Source: JBDTGE01 sp050742975
GTDB taxonomy: Bacteria; Actinomycetota; Actinomycetes; Mycobacteriales; Jatrophihabitantaceae
Assembly: GCA_050742975.1 (NCBI GenBank)
Contig: JBOGDQ010000318.1
Coordinates: forward strand, 1-8,900
Direction of reading: 5' to 3'
Length of the DNA: 8,900 bases
Shown here: positions 1 to 6,352 of the stretch, one piece after another
How positions within the stretch are numbered: the first letter of the stretch is position 1
Layout of the letters: every line of letters begins with the position of its first letter
Made by a program: the position numbers and the translations under genes
The notes under the pieces: generated by a model
Database searches by the model: none
What the model was told of the DNA's origin: nothing
Seen by the model: only the letters and a program-made list of their open reading frames with translations

Positions 1-28
1 TCACGCGGCGACGTCCGCGGCCGATCGC

Positions 29-889
29 TTAGGGCAGGTAGTACATCGGGTTCGGCAGCTTGAACGTGTTGTCCGCGTAGCCACCGCTGAGATCGCTGTA
101 CTGGTCCCCGAAGTTGGCGACGATGTCGTAGCCGAGCGACTCGATGTGGGCCCGGGTCAGCGACTTGTACTGGATCGTCGAGCAACTCGGCGCGCACGGG
201 CTCAGCCACGTGTCGCTCGTGTAGTCCTTCAGGAACAGCTTGCTCGTGTCCACGGTCGGGTAACCGACGTTCTGCAGGTTGCTGACCGTGCCGGCTTGCT
301 GGGTTCCGGGACGTCCGGTCAGGTAGAAGACCGCGTACCCGTGGCTGTTCGCCCAGGTGACGAGGGACGGCATGCCCGGGACGGCCGGGAAGACCCCGCT
401 GTTCACGAACGCCGCGTTGCTCGTCGGGTTGTAGACGAAGTTGCTGTAGATCTCGTAGCTGAAGGTGTTCAGCGTCGTGTCGTCGACGTCGAGCAGGATC
501 GCCTTCTGGGCGCGGGGGTGGTGGCCGCGTGCCTTGGCGTGCGACAGGTAGCGTGCCGCGTCCCGCTCGATGCCGGCCATCTCCTTCGCGTACGCGCTGG
601 TGCCGGAGGCGAAGTGCAGCGTCGTCGAGCCGTCCACCGGGTCGTGCACGGTGCTGGCCGTGTCGCCGTAGTAGGCCTTGATGGCCGTCTTGACCTGATC
701 GACGTTCTGGATCTGATTGGCACTGGTCGGGTTGGCCGGCGGCGGCGGGACCGCGCCGTGGCCGTGGTCCCGGTTGTGGGCGAGCGCGGACGGCGCCACG
801 AGCGCGAGCGCGGTGACGGCGGCAATGCCGGTGACCGCGAGAACGTGGACGGGGCGTGCGCCGCGCAGGCGGCTGGGCATGAACTTCAC
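29..889 (-). CDS. Secreted HAD-family acid phosphatase (class B-like, subfamily IIIB)
   Basis: Probably hydrolyses phosphomonoesters outside the membrane. I chose the GTG at 889 (286 aa) because GGAGG lies 6 bases upstream, whereas the in-frame ATG at 880 would be 15 bases from it. Residues 1-37 look like a Sec signal peptide: basic RLRGARP, a hydrophobic core (about 14-33) and a likely signal peptidase I site SALA|HN. A His/Pro-rich linker follows (38-55). HAD motif I is LLDVDDTT, with nucleophile D134 and acid/base D136. Motif II is YLTGRP (T191). K242 is a plausible motif III lysine, and motif IV is GDQYSD (D262, D266). C232 and C236 could form a disulfide. The cap segment rich in Tyr, Phe and Asn fits the plant VSP/class B acid phosphatase family (Acid_phosphat_B). 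Its substrate cannot be read from sequence. The gene is followed by the window edge and preceded by a 97-base gap. Confidence 0.88.
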   Translation of the reverse strand: MKFMPSRLRGARPVHVLAVTGIAAVTALALVAPSALAHNRDHGHGAVPPPPANPTSANQIQNVDQVKTAIKAYYGDTASTVHDPVDGSTTLHFASGTSAYAKEMAGIERDAARYLSHAKARGHHPRAQKAILLDVDDTTLNTFSYEIYSNFVYNPTSNAAFVNSGVFPAVPGMPSLVTWANSHGYAVFYLTGRPGTQQAGTVSNLQNVGYPTVDTSKLFLKDYTSDTWLSPCAPSCSTIQYKSLTRAHIESLGYDIVANFGDQYSDLSGGYADNTFKLPNPMYYLP

Positions 890-895
890 AGAGGT

Positions 896-900
896 CCTCC
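896..900 (-). promoter_or_regulatory. Shine-Dalgarno GGAGG of the acid phosphatase gene
   Basis: On the minus strand GGAGG is followed by six bases and then GTG (889-887). This spacing decides for the GTG start over the ATG nine bases further in. The longer open frame upstream (to 1153) overlaps the 3' part of the RNase D gene and lacks a signal peptide at its N-terminus. Confidence 0.75.
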
Positions 901-911
901 AGAGGGACAGA

Positions 912-934
912 TGTTCCGAATGTGAACACAGTTC
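912..934. promoter_or_regulatory. Interleaved GTTC/GAAC inverted repeats upstream of the acid phosphatase gene
   Basis: The plus strand carries TGTTC (912-916), seven bases, GAACA (924-928), then ACA and GTTC (931-934), forming two overlapping inverted repeats. They sit 23-45 bases upstream of the GTG start, where an operator could lie. The minus strand also reads GTTCACATTCG followed by GAACATCTGTC. The first 11-mer resembles one unit of an actinobacterial PHO box, the second much less. The spacing is one base short of a LexA box (GAAC-N4-GTTC). That this is a regulatory site is inference only. Confidence 0.25.
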
Positions 935-986
935 CATGCCGGAGCCCGCTCGGCTAGGACCGGAGCATGAACTGGACACGACTCGG

Positions 987-2234
987 CTATGAGCCGCCCG
1001 TGTCCTCGCCAGGTGGCTGCGCTGCGAGCGCGATGACGAACTGGGCGGCCACCAGATCGATCTGCCACGGGCGGGCACCCAGCTCGCCCAGCCGCTCGCG
1101 GACGGCCGGCTCGTCCAGCCGTGGCGGCTCCCAGGCCAGGCGGCGGACGACATCGGAGGCGAGCAGGTTCTGCGTCAGCACCGCGTGCTGCGTGGCGAGT
1201 GCGGTGACGGCACCGCGGCAGGCCGACAGTCGGGCCGCCGCGACCGGGTCCCGCTCCTTCCACCTGGACACCGGCGGCATTCCGTCCCCGGCGTTGCCCG
1301 TGATCGTCGGCAGCTCGGACTCGGGCAGGGCGCGGGCTGCCTCCACGGAGGCGAACCAGCGGTCCAGCTGGCGCTTCTGCCGCGGCCCCCCGAACACCGA
1401 CAGCGTCGAGAGCTCCGCGCCCGTGCTCGGCAGGACGCGGGCCGCCTCGGTGATCGCGGCGTCCGGCAGCAGCCGGCCGGGAGCGACGTCGCGCTGGGCC
1501 GCGTACGAGTCGCGGGCCAGCCACAGGGCTCGGACCACGGCCAGCTGGCGGCGGGTGCGCAGCTTGTGGATGCCCGACGTGCGCCGCCACGGGTCGACGC
1601 GCGCGGCCGGTGCGGGTGCCGTACGGACGGCCTCGAACTCCTGCACGGCCCAGTCGGACTTGCCGTGCTCGGCCAGCAGGTTGGCCATCACGTCGCGCAG
1701 GTCGATCAGCAGCTCGACGTCGAGGGCGGCGTAGACGAGCCAGTCGTGCGGCAGCGGCCGGGTGGACCAGTCCGCTGCCGAGTGGCCCTTCTCCAGCCGA
1801 ACGCCCAGGTGCTGCTCGACCATCGTCCCCAGCGCCACCCGCTCGTCGCCGAGCAGCCGGCCGGCGAGCTCGGTGTCGAACAGCCGCACCGGGTACAGGC
1901 CGAGCTCGGCGAGGCAGGGCAGGTCCTGGTTGGCCGCGTGCAGGATCCACTCGGCGTCACCGATCGCCGCGTTCAGCCCGGCCAGCGCCGGCAGCGCGGT
2001 CGGGTCGATGAGGGCGGTTCCGACGCCAGCGCGACGGAGCTGGACCAGGTAGGCCCGCTGGCTGTACCGGTAGCCGGACGCGCGCTCGGCGTCGAGGGCG
2101 ATCGGTCCGGTGCCGGCTCGCATCGCCGACACGAGCCGGTCGAGCTGCGCGCTCGTGGTGATCGGGTCGGGCACTCCGTCGGCGGGCTCGCGCAGCAGCG
2201 GGAGTTCGGCAGCAGGATCGTCAGCCGCGGCCAC
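987..2234 (-). CDS. rnd: Ribonuclease D (DEDDy 3'-5' exoribonuclease with HRDC domain)
   Basis: A 415-aa cytoplasmic exoribonuclease expected to trim the 3' ends of tRNA precursors and other structured RNAs using two metal ions. The DnaQ-like exonuclease domain spans about 25-200. Exo I is LDAE (D48, E50), Exo II is HAANQD (H99, D104) and Exo III is YAALD (Y168, D172), which completes the DEDDy set. An HRDC domain follows at about 222-300 (HKLRTRRQL to the RWFASVEAA region). The last ~110 residues form a less conserved helical extension usual in actinobacterial homologues. The GTG start at 2234 lies one base after the DUF3000 stop (TGA-C-GTG) with no strong Shine-Dalgarno, so translation is probably coupled. 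This pairing with DUF3000 is common in actinobacteria. The TAG stop lies within a short inverted repeat, CGGCT-ATG-AGCCG (984-996). Confidence 0.93.
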   Translation of the reverse strand: MAAADDPAAELPLLREPADGVPDPITTSAQLDRLVSAMRAGTGPIALDAERASGYRYSQRAYLVQLRRAGVGTALIDPTALPALAGLNAAIGDAEWILHAANQDLPCLAELGLYPVRLFDTELAGRLLGDERVALGTMVEQHLGVRLEKGHSAADWSTRPLPHDWLVYAALDVELLIDLRDVMANLLAEHGKSDWAVQEFEAVRTAPAPAARVDPWRRTSGIHKLRTRRQLAVVRALWLARDSYAAQRDVAPGRLLPDAAITEAARVLPSTGAELSTLSVFGGPRQKRQLDRWFASVEAARALPESELPTITGNAGDGMPPVSRWKERDPVAAARLSACRGAVTALATQHAVLTQNLLASDVVRRLAWEPPRLDEPAVRERLGELGARPWQIDLVAAQFVIALAAQPPGEDTGGS

Positions 2235-2235
2235 G

Positions 2236-2859
2236 TCAGGCCGGGGACAGGATCGTCACGCCCTCGGGCGGCAGGCCGGCGGCGGCGCACAGCAGATCGA
2301 CGAACGCGTGCAGGTGCGGGCTCATCTCGGCGTCGTCGGCGGTCCAGGATGCGCGCAGCTCCAGCTCGATGGTGGTGCGCGGGCCGGCCAGGTCGCCGAA
2401 CCGGGTGGACGTCGTCTGGGTGACCGTGCCGCCGGCGGCCCGGTAGGCCGCGGCCCGCTCGTCGAGGGCACCGGTGAGCCAGCTCCAGCCGACGGCCGGC
2501 AGCATCGGATCCACGCCCATCTGCGAGTCCAGTTCGGCGGACGCGAATGCGACCAGGCGGAGCACCCCGTCCCACGCGTCGACGCCGTCCGGGTCGTGCA
2601 GCAGGACGAGGCGGCCGGTGGCCAGCTCGTCACCCTCGGTCGAGAGCACGTCCGCGGAGATCGCATAGCTCCACGGGGCCAGCCGCTGCGGCGGGCGCAG
2701 CGGCTCGACCCGAACCTCGGCGCGCACCCGGGTCCCCGTCAGGCTCGCGACCGCATCGCGGAACAGCCGCGGTTTGGGCTGGTCGCCGTCGGTGGGATGG
2801 GCGGCCCTGACGTCCTCGTCCACTGCTGCCACCTGCCGGGAGAATCGGGATCGGGTCAC
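2236..2859 (-). CDS. DUF3000 family protein, function unknown
   Basis: A 207-aa soluble protein that I place in the actinobacterial DUF3000 family. Recognisable landmarks are RPPQRLAPWSYA (55-66), LVLLHDPDGVDAWDG (85-99), WSWLTGAL (126-133) and ELRASWT (167-173). No catalytic motif, signal peptide or membrane segment is visible, and the family has no established biochemical role that I know of. I chose GTG 2859 because it overlaps the TGA of the upstream zinc-ribbon gene as GTGA, a typical translational coupling. Internal GTG codons at 2832 and 2823 are alternatives, the latter with an AGGTGG five bases upstream, and would remove about 9 or 12 poorly conserved residues. It is followed one base later by rnd, so it may be co-expressed with RNase D and could act in RNA metabolism. 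That link is inference from context only. Confidence 0.85.
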   Translation of the reverse strand: MTRSRFSRQVAAVDEDVRAAHPTDGDQPKPRLFRDAVASLTGTRVRAEVRVEPLRPPQRLAPWSYAISADVLSTEGDELATGRLVLLHDPDGVDAWDGVLRLVAFASAELDSQMGVDPMLPAVGWSWLTGALDERAAAYRAAGGTVTQTTSTRFGDLAGPRTTIELELRASWTADDAEMSPHLHAFVDLLCAAAGLPPEGVTILSPA

Positions 2860-3050
2860 GCTGCGTGGCGCTCCGAGCCGGACAGGCTGCCGACCGCGCC
2901 GGGAACCGCAGGCCCGAGCAGGATCGCCGCACCGCACCTGACGCAGACCCGCTCGGGGCAGTCGGCGCCGTGCCCGTCAGCACACGGCGGCTGCTCGAAG
3001 GCCCGCGGCCCGTTGCAGCCGGGGCAGCGGAGGTACAGCTCGGCGGGCAT
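2856..3050 (-). CDS. Small cysteine-rich zinc-ribbon-like protein (64 aa)
   Basis: The first gene of the minus-strand operon zinc ribbon-DUF3000-rnd. ATG 3050 has AAGGAG seven bases upstream, the best Shine-Dalgarno in the window. Upstream in-frame codons run into the divergent promoter region and have no comparable signal. The protein has six cysteines: CPGC (C9, C12), C23, C31 and CVRC (C36, C39), plus H27. Two CxxC knuckles about 24 residues apart fit a zinc ribbon. The middle segment is unusually rich in Cys, Asp, His and Glu. The last 20 residues look hydrophobic to flexible and contain no convincing membrane helix. Its stop overlaps the DUF3000 start by four bases. The function is unknown: a nucleic-acid or protein-binding module is possible, but nothing in the sequence decides it. 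Confidence 0.8.
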   Translation of the reverse strand: MPAELYLRCPGCNGPRAFEQPPCADGHGADCPERVCVRCGAAILLGPAVPGAVGSLSGSERHAA

Positions 3051-3057
3051 CGCAACA

Positions 3058-3063
3058 CTCCTT
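3058..3063 (-). promoter_or_regulatory. Shine-Dalgarno AAGGAG of the zinc-ribbon gene
   Basis: AAGGAG on the minus strand, seven bases before ATG 3050. It fixes the start of the 64-aa protein and is strong evidence that this small frame is translated and is not just a shadow of DUF3000. Confidence 0.75.
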
Positions 3064-3156
3064 CGTGCCACGTAGGTGCGGTACTGGCTTTCAAGTTCGC
3101 ATGTCACATACAGAATTGCCCGTAGGCGCGCCGATCGGGCCACGCGCCGCACTGCC

Positions 3157-3162
3157 TAGGAT
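3157..3162 (+). promoter_or_regulatory. Possible -10 element (TAGGAT) of a leaderless hemE transcript
   Basis: TAGGAT fits the actinobacterial -10 pattern TAnnnT and ends exactly seven bases before ATG 3170. Transcription would therefore begin at or next to the start codon. No good -35 is visible. The same bases include AGGA, eight bases from the ATG, so they could instead serve as a modest Shine-Dalgarno. Both readings favour the start at 3170 over the ATG at 3161. Confidence 0.35.
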
Positions 3163-3169
3163 GCCATCG

Positions 3170-4195
3170 ATGGCTGCCACCGATGACTCCCTGCTCGTCC
3201 GCGCCGCCGCGGGACACCCGGGCCCCCACCCGCCGGTCTGGTTCATGCGGCAGGCCGGTCGCTCGCTGCCGGAGTACCGCGAGCTGCGTGCCGGCAGCGC
3301 CATGCTCGAGGCCTGCCGCGACCCGGAGCTGATCACCGAGATCACCATGCAGCCGGTCCGTCGGCACGGGGTCGACGCGGCGATCCTGTTCTCCGACATC
3401 GTGGTGCCGCTCGTCGCGATCGGGGTGGGCATGGACATCGTCGCGGGCATCGGGCCGGTGGTCGAGCACCCGATCCGCGAGAGCCGCGATCTGGACGTCC
3501 TGCGCGAGATCGAGCCGGCCGACGTGGGGTACGTGGCCGACGCCGTGCGCGCGCTCGTCGGCGAGCTGGCCGGGACGCCGCTGATCGGGTTCGCGGGGGC
3601 GCCGTACACGCTGGCCAGTTACCTGATCGAGGGCGGACCGTCGAAGGACCACGCGCGCACGAAGGCGATGATGCACGGCCGGCCGCAGCTGTGGCATGCC
3701 CTGCTGGAGCGGCTCGCGGTGATCGCGCGGCAGTTCCTGCGCATCCAGATCGACGCCGGTGCCGCGGCGATCCAGCTGTTCGACTCGTGGGCCGGCTCGC
3801 TCTCGCGCGCCGACTACGAGCGGTACGTGCTGCCGCACAGCCGCACGGTGCTCTCGCCGCTGGCCGACGCCGGCGTGCCGCGGATCCACTTCGGGGTGGG
3901 CACCGGCGAGTTCCTGGACCTGATCGGCGATGCCGGCGCGGACGTCGTCGGCGTGGACTGGCGCATTCCGCTGGACGAGGCGGCCCGACGGATCGGTCCG
4001 CGTGCCGTCGTGCAGGGCAACCTCGATCCCGCGCTGCTGCTCGCCGACTGGCCGGTGGTCGAGCGGGAGGTGCGCCGTATCGTCAACGAGGGACGGGCGG
4101 CCTCCGGTCACATTTTCAACCTGGGGCACGGCGTGCTACCGGACACCGACCCGGCCGTGCTGACCCGGGTCGTCGAGCTCGTCCACTCGCTGTGA
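3170..4195 (+). CDS. hemE: Uroporphyrinogen decarboxylase
   Basis: Removes the four acetate carboxyl groups of uroporphyrinogen III to give coproporphyrinogen III in the cytoplasm, without a cofactor. The 341-aa length is normal for the family. The first signature is WFMRQAGR (R27, R31). The catalytic aspartate is in FSDI (D76). The second signature, GFAGAPYTLASYLIEGG (140-156), includes the conserved Tyr (Y151). The C-terminal substrate-binding histidine is in NLGHGV (H320). These match R27/R31/D77/Y154/H327 of the E. coli enzyme as I recall them. The start at 3170 (MAATDD) is preferred; ATG 3161 would add three residues and has no ribosome-binding site. It is the first gene of hemE-cgoX-hemQ, with 13 bases to cgoX, and is divergent from the DUF3000/rnd operon. 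Confidence 0.96.
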   Translation: MAATDDSLLVRAAAGHPGPHPPVWFMRQAGRSLPEYRELRAGSAMLEACRDPELITEITMQPVRRHGVDAAILFSDIVVPLVAIGVGMDIVAGIGPVVEHPIRESRDLDVLREIEPADVGYVADAVRALVGELAGTPLIGFAGAPYTLASYLIEGGPSKDHARTKAMMHGRPQLWHALLERLAVIARQFLRIQIDAGAAAIQLFDSWAGSLSRADYERYVLPHSRTVLSPLADAGVPRIHFGVGTGEFLDLIGDAGADVVGVDWRIPLDEAARRIGPRAVVQGNLDPALLLADWPVVEREVRRIVNEGRAASGHIFNLGHGVLPDTDPAVLTRVVELVHSL

Positions 4196-4208
4196 CCGGG
4201 GGCCGACG

Positions 4209-5597
4209 ATGACCAGGATCGCGGTCATCGGTGGGGGCATCTCCGGGCTGGCCGCGGCCTGGACGCTCGCGGAGCGGGTGCCGTCGGCCGAGGTGCTCGT
4301 GCTGGAGGGCTCGCCCGCGGTGGGCGGCAAGCTGCGCATCGGCTCGATCGCCGGCGTGTCCGTGGACGTCGGCGCCGAGGCGATGCTAGCCCGTCGCCCG
4401 GAAGCGGTCGAACTGGCCCGCGAGGCCGGGCTCGGGCCCGAGCTCATCGCGCCGCTCACGACGTCGGCCCAGGTCCGGGCCGGGGGAGCGCTGCACCCGC
4501 TGCCCGCGCGCACCATGTTGGGCATCCCCGGCGACCTGGACGCCGCCCGCGCGTCAGGGGCATTGACCGGCGTCGCGCTCGAGCGCATCGGCTCCGAACC
4601 CGGCGCCGATCCGCTGGCGCCGCTCGAGGACGACGTCGCGGTGGGCGCGCTGGTCCGGGCCCGGCTGGGGGACGAGGTCACGGAACGGCTGGTCGAGCCG
4701 CTGCTCGGCGGCGTGTACGCCGGGCGTTCGGACGGGCTGTCCCTGCACGCGACGATGCCGGCGCTGTTCGGGCGGCTGGCCGGCGGAGGCTCGCTGGTGC
4801 GCGCCGTGCAGGGTGTGGTGGATCAGGGTACGCACAACGCCGCCTCCGGGCCGGTGTTCACCTCGATCACCGGCGGGATCGGACGGCTGCCGCAGCGGCT
4901 CGGGTCGGCCGGGCGGTTCACGGTCCGGACGTCGACGACCGTGCGGGAGATCGCGCGCACCCCGTCCGGGTTCCGCCTGACCCTCGGCCCGGTGCCCGAC
5001 CCGGAGTACGTCGAGGCCGATGCCGTGATCGTCGCGACGCCTGCCACCAAGGCGGCGATGTTGCTGCGCGAGATCGCGCCCGCGGCCGCGGTCGAACTCC
5101 GCGCCGTCGAGACCGCGAGCATGGCGATCACCACCCTCGCCTACCGCGACGTCAGCCTGCCGCCCGGCAGCGGTGTGCTTATCGGTGCGCGCGAGGGGTT
5201 CGCGGTGAAGGCGGTGACCATCTGCTCGCAGAAGTGGCCGCTGCGGACGGGAGGTCTGCTCGTGCTGCGGGCGTCCGTCGGCCGGGCCGGCGAGCCACAG
5301 GTGCTGCAGCGCGAGGATGCCGAACTCGTGGCCATCGTGCGCCGCGATCTGCGCACGCTGCTGGGGATCCGGGCCGAGCCGGTCGACTCGCTCGTCACCC
5401 GCTGGGGCGGTGGACTGCCGCAGTACGCGGTCGGTCACGTCGAGCGGGTGGCCCGCGTGCGCGCGGCGGTCGCGGCCGTCCCCGGCCTCGCGGTGTGCGG
5501 CGCGACCTACGACGGCGTCGGCATCCCGGCCTGCATCGCGTCGGCGACGGCCGCGGCCGACCGGGTGGCCGGCGCGCCGGCCGCGCGAGGAGAATGA
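4209..5597 (+). CDS. cgoX: Coproporphyrinogen III oxidase (HemY-type, formerly protoporphyrinogen oxidase; CgoX)
   Basis: An FAD-dependent, oxygen-using six-electron oxidase. In actinobacteria this HemY-type enzyme is considered to oxidise coproporphyrinogen III to coproporphyrin III, although databases often call it protoporphyrinogen oxidase (hemG/hemY). The 462-aa protein begins with a Rossmann dinucleotide fold: GGGISG (8-13), E33 to bind the FAD ribose, and VGGKLR (38-43). The PLLGGVYAG segment (164-172) is typical of the family. The C-terminal FAD motif is GATYDGVGIPACIASA (431-446). No signal peptide or membrane segment is visible, so it is probably peripheral or soluble. The ATG at 4209 follows a G-rich weak Shine-Dalgarno 13 bases after the hemE stop. 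Its end lies at the hemQ start, so the three heme genes form one transcript. Confidence 0.94.
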   Translation: MTRIAVIGGGISGLAAAWTLAERVPSAEVLVLEGSPAVGGKLRIGSIAGVSVDVGAEAMLARRPEAVELAREAGLGPELIAPLTTSAQVRAGGALHPLPARTMLGIPGDLDAARASGALTGVALERIGSEPGADPLAPLEDDVAVGALVRARLGDEVTERLVEPLLGGVYAGRSDGLSLHATMPALFGRLAGGGSLVRAVQGVVDQGTHNAASGPVFTSITGGIGRLPQRLGSAGRFTVRTSTTVREIARTPSGFRLTLGPVPDPEYVEADAVIVATPATKAAMLLREIAPAAAVELRAVETASMAITTLAYRDVSLPPGSGVLIGAREGFAVKAVTICSQKWPLRTGGLLVLRASVGRAGEPQVLQREDAELVAIVRRDLRTLLGIRAEPVDSLVTRWGGGLPQYAVGHVERVARVRAAVAAVPGLAVCGATYDGVGIPACIASATAAADRVAGAPAARGE

Positions 5598-5602
5598 ACT
5601 CC

Positions 5603-6298
5603 ATGGTCAAGGGCACGCAGGCACGCGAACTGAACGACGTCATCCGGTACACCGCATGGTCGGTGTTCAAGGTGGCCACACCACTCGCCGACGGTGAGCG
5701 CCAACCGCTCGGGGACGAGGTGCAGGAGCTGTTCGATCAGCTTGCCGCCAAGGACGTCATCGTTCGCGGTACCTATGACGTGAGCGCGTTGCGTGCCGAT
5801 GCAGACCTGATGATCTGGTGGCACGCGAGCACGGCCGACGAACTGCAGGACGCCTACAGCCGGTTCCGCCGCACCCGGCTCGGCACGCACCTGGAGCCGG
5901 TCTGGTCGAACATGGCACTGCACCGGCCGGCCGAGTTCAACAAGAGCCACCTGCCCTCGTTCCTCGCCGAGGAGAACGCGCGCAGGTACGTCAGCGTGTA
6001 CCCGTTCGTGCGCTCCTACGAGTGGTACCTGCTGCCGCCGGACGAGCGGCGCGCGCTGCTCGCCGAGCACGGCAAGCTGGCCCGCGACTACCCCGATGTG
6101 CGGGCGAACACCGTCTCGTCGTTCGCGCTCGGCGACTACGAGTGGATCCTGGCCTTCGAGGCCGACGACCTGGATCGCATCGTCGACCTGATGCGACACC
6201 TGCGCGGCTCCGAGACACGGCGGCACGTGCGCCTCGAGGTGCCCTTCTGCACCGGAACGCGGCGCAGCATCAACGAGATCGTCGACGCCCTGCCGTAG
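5603..6298 (+). CDS. hemQ: Coproheme decarboxylase (HemQ/ChdC, chlorite dismutase family)
   Basis: Performs the last step of the coproporphyrin route: hydrogen-peroxide-dependent decarboxylation of two propionates of coproheme to give heme b. The start at 5603 (231 aa) has GAGGAG ten bases upstream. The ATG at 5594 (234 aa) overlaps the cgoX stop as ATGA, but only one base separates it from that Shine-Dalgarno; either way translation is coupled to cgoX. Family blocks include RGTYDVSALRADADLMIWW (55-73), VWSNMALHRPAEFNKSH (100-116) and YPFVRSYEWYLLP (133-145). By the spacing I recall for Corynebacterium diphtheriae ChdC (H118, Y135, H158), the distal histidine is H116, the radical tyrosine Y133 and the proximal haem ligand H156 (in AEHGK). 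The ferrochelatase gene cpfC is not nearby. Confidence 0.95.
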   Translation: MVKGTQARELNDVIRYTAWSVFKVATPLADGERQPLGDEVQELFDQLAAKDVIVRGTYDVSALRADADLMIWWHASTADELQDAYSRFRRTRLGTHLEPVWSNMALHRPAEFNKSHLPSFLAEENARRYVSVYPFVRSYEWYLLPPDERRALLAEHGKLARDYPDVRANTVSSFALGDYEWILAFEADDLDRIVDLMRHLRGSETRRHVRLEVPFCTGTRRSINEIVDALP

Positions 6299-6299
6299 A

Positions 6300-6352
6300 C
6301 CCGATTGTGCAACCTTCGCCGCTGTGAGACCGCCGAGAGTTGCACAATCGGG
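6300..6352. terminator. Perfect 14-bp inverted repeat, probable bidirectional terminator or dispersed palindrome
   Basis: The left arm CCCGATTGTGCAAC (6300-6313) and right arm GTTGCACAATCGGG (6339-6352) are perfect complements around a 25-base loop. A C/A mismatch and four further pairs (6315-6318 with 6334-6337) leave an apical loop of about 15 bases. The element begins two bases after the hemQ stop and ends directly beside the stop of the oppositely oriented oxidoreductase, so it fills the whole 54-base convergent gap. There is no T-tract on either side, so it is not a canonical intrinsic terminator. U-tract-less hairpins at convergent ends are, however, common in actinobacteria. It could also be one copy of a genome-wide palindromic repeat. 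Confidence 0.65.

Larger units (their letters stand above)
3051..3169. promoter_or_regulatory. Divergent promoter region between the zinc-ribbon/DUF3000/rnd operon and hemE
   Basis: This 119-base gap separates two operons that point away from each other and must hold both promoters. The stretch at about 3085-3120 is much richer in A and T than the surrounding genes, as expected for promoter DNA. It includes a short perfect palindrome, ATGT-C-ACAT. On the minus strand TTGAAA could be a -35 element, but I see no well-spaced -10 partner. On the plus strand the clearest element is TAGGAT just before hemE, listed separately. No riboswitch or transcription-factor site can be named with confidence. 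Confidence 0.5.

Noticed and set aside
1..28. Possible end of another minus-strand gene at the window start (TCA at 1-3)
   Set aside because: Any frame ending there would have to overlap the acid phosphatase gene. A single stop triplet is not evidence of a gene.
146..925. Long plus-strand open frame of 259 codons opposite the acid phosphatase
   Set aside because: Composition is dominated by Arg, Val and Gly as expected for the antisense of a GC-rich gene, it has no family resemblance, and the minus strand encodes a clear HAD phosphatase with signal peptide and motifs.
924..934. LexA (SOS) box GAAC-N-GTTC upstream of the acid phosphatase
   Set aside because: The spacer is three bases, not the four of actinobacterial SOS boxes, and a secreted phosphatase is not an expected SOS gene.
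939..966. Repeated CCGGAGC and CTCGGCTA words after rnd, considered as an rnd terminator
   Set aside because: They form only a short, bulged hairpin with a small loop and no T-tract. Such short words are expected by chance at this GC content.
886..1950. Second minus-strand frame of 354 codons inside rnd
   Set aside because: An out-of-frame Arg/Ala/Pro-rich shadow. The rnd frame carries all Exo motifs and the HRDC domain.
1185..2423. Plus-strand open frame of 412 codons opposite RNase D
   Set aside because: It is the antisense shadow of rnd and of the end of DUF3000. The sequence is low-complexity in Arg, Gly and Gln, and there is no ribosome-binding site or recognisable domain.
3065..3169. 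N-terminal extension of hemE back to 3065
   Set aside because: It would cover the divergent promoter region, has no ribosome-binding site, and would make the protein longer than the family norm.
3104..4129. Minus-strand open frame of 341 codons opposite hemE
   Set aside because: Antisense of a gene with complete uroporphyrinogen decarboxylase signatures; Arg/Asp/His-rich translation with no motif.
5234..5593. N-terminal extension of hemQ inside cgoX
   Set aside because: This stretch is the shifted frame of cgoX and gives an Arg/Gly-rich sequence unlike HemQ. The conserved protein starts at 5594 or 5603.
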